The notes beneath the pieces were generated by a model. The model saw only the letters and a program-made list of their open reading frames with translations, searched no databases and had not been told where the DNA came from. DNA of 64,000 bases, taken from the NCBI GenBank assembly GCA_964454025.1, contig CAYVRP010000020.1, positions 1 to 64,000 of the forward strand, written 5' to 3'. Shown here in pieces: positions 63,000-64,000 of this stretch. Every line of letters starts with the position of its first letter. The first letter of the stretch is position 1. The position numbers and the translations under genes were made by a program. This stretch comes from JAFGBI01 sp964454025. Lineage in GTDB: Bacteria; Myxococcota_A; Polyangia; Polyangiales; Polyangiaceae.

Positions 63000-63523
63000 A
63001 TGAGCCGTGGGGGTGCACGCCTGGGGGAGTTGTGCGCGGCGAGCCAGGCAACCCACCCGCGGGTGGAGCAGAGCCGTTCAGGCGCAGCTCCACCGAAACG
63101 ACGAAACACCGTTCGGCCCAGCGTAGCGGTCCAGCCGCCGCTCCGAGCCGCCCCGGAGGCGTCTCCGCCACCGCGGCCCGGATCACCCGCACCGCCGCTG
63201 CCGTACACGACCGCCTCCGCCGGGATCCGCACTACCCGGTACCCCATCATCCCGAGCGCGCGGTCCCGCCGCGCGCCCGCCCGCGCCCGCTCCGCGTGGT
63301 AGCCGCCATCCACCTCCACCACGATCCGTACCGCGGGCGCGAGAAAGTCGACGATGAGATCCCCGACGACCGCTTGCCGCCGAAACGCCACCCCGAGCCG
63401 GTTCCCGCGGAGCTCCTCCCACAGCCGCGCCTCGGACGGAGTGGGCGCCCGCCGCATCCCCAGGGCTCGCTCGGCGAGGACGCCCTGGCGCTGACGGGAC
63501 TGAACGCGGGTACGAGCGGGCAT

Positions 63524-63941
63524 GGTGATCTCCTCCGCCCGGCGGGGCGCCGGACTCGAGCCCCCAGGGCGCAGGTTCCGTGACGCGCGAGCTGACGTGG
63601 GTCGCAGCCCCTCGCCGCAGCGCGGCGCGGAACGTGCGCCGATCGGCGAGGTCCGGCGACCCGCCGGGCGGGGCGTCACCTTCCCGCCAAGTCTGGGGCG
63701 CCGACGCTGCGCCCGGCAGCCGCCGCGTTTCGCACCGCACCGCCCCCCACCCGTGGGCCCCCCGACTGCGCGCAGGACGCGCTGGCGCGTCGAGGACCGC
63801 CAACCCCCGCAGGATTGGGAGCGATCTGGGAATACCTCGCCCCCGGCCAGCGCTTCCGAGCACAGGCTAGGGGGGCCGCCCGCGCGCAGCGAAGCGAGCA
63901 CGGGCTCGCACCCTCGCGGGCCCCACCGGGGGGCAGCAAGA
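63524..63941. other. non-coding stretch
   Basis: About 420 bp upstream of the DUF559 frame. Open frames in all directions look like high-GC noise. No regulatory element recognised. Confidence 0.4.
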
Positions 63942-64000
63942 CTCGCCCCGTCCGAGGCCAAGCTCAAGAAGCCCAAGGGCTTCGCACCGCTCGCCGCGGA
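63942..64000 (+). repeat. partial second copy of the Hsp70/DUF3731 3' region
   Basis: These 59 bases match 62370-62428 with two differences (offset 1572 bp). They encode the same LAPSEAKLKKPKGFAPLAA stretch, and the copy continues past the window. The left limit is sharp, indicating a duplication breakpoint at 63942. Confidence 0.85.

Noticed and set aside
63183..63863. 226-residue minus-strand frame over the DUF559 region
   Set aside because: It is an out-of-frame shadow; the conserved nuclease motifs are in the neighbouring frame starting at 63523.

Overview
The window is very GC-rich DNA. It has a dense set of Hanks-type serine/threonine kinases with transmembrane anchors, many lipoproteins carrying long Gly/Ala/Ser linkers after the lipobox, a FrzS-like pseudo-receiver protein and MJ0042 zinc ribbons. 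This combination points to a chromosome of a myxobacterium (Myxococcota), most likely of the Sorangium/Polyangium/Labilithrix side. That assignment rests on protein style only, with no marker gene in view.

Layout. 1-2.8 kb: secreted GH35 beta-galactosidase, running off the left edge. 3.1-6.2 kb: a graveyard of broken accessory DNA: a lipoprotein-like fragment, a DUF4262 remnant, a cupin-like gene, and a decayed mobile module (zinc-ribbon gene with a frameshift, DUF669-like gene, truncated ParB-like gene). 6.2-20.6 kb: ordinary chromosome with a SUKH-domain protein, two Ser/Thr kinases (one lacking the DFG aspartate), lipoproteins, Sel1 and PEGA-like proteins, a PLP aminotransferase, a von Willebrand A lipoprotein, a methyltransferase, an extensin-like peptidase and small membrane proteins. 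20.7-26.0 kb: tRNA-Lys(CTT) followed by two tandem integrated modules bounded by three copies of the tRNA 3' end. Module A carries an AbiEi/AbiEii toxin-antitoxin pair; module B carries a YhcG/DUF1016 PD-(D/E)XK nuclease. Each has only a remnant integrase.

26.2-32 kb: a lipoprotein, a zinc ribbon/pseudo-receiver/zinc ribbon/TIR protein, a SpoIIAA-like protein and an arylsulfotransferase-like lipoprotein. 32-42.2 kb: a six-gene YbhGFSR-type ABC exporter operon (HlyD adaptor, two ATPases, two permeases, TolC) divergent from a histidine kinase/NtrC-type regulator pair. The 380-bp gap between them holds two divergent sigma-54 promoter matches with a perfect palindrome midway, so the regulator very probably controls both operons. 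42.2-52.2 kb: two more kinases, a glycosyltransferase, a Nif3-like protein, btaA/btaB for betaine lipid, a Nudix/NAD-kinase pair and a response regulator. 52.2-57.4 kb: two Cys-containing lipoproteins, a GH5-like protein missing its acid/base glutamate and an SDR. 57.5-62.9 kb: the DUF2760 / Hsp70 / Hsp70-DUF3731 cassette. The right end holds a DUF559 endonuclease-like frame and the start of a second copy of the Hsp70 3' region.

The strongest candidates for something new are the tRNA-anchored tandem defence modules, the degenerate-domain TIR scaffold, and the symmetric sigma-54 control region of the exporter.
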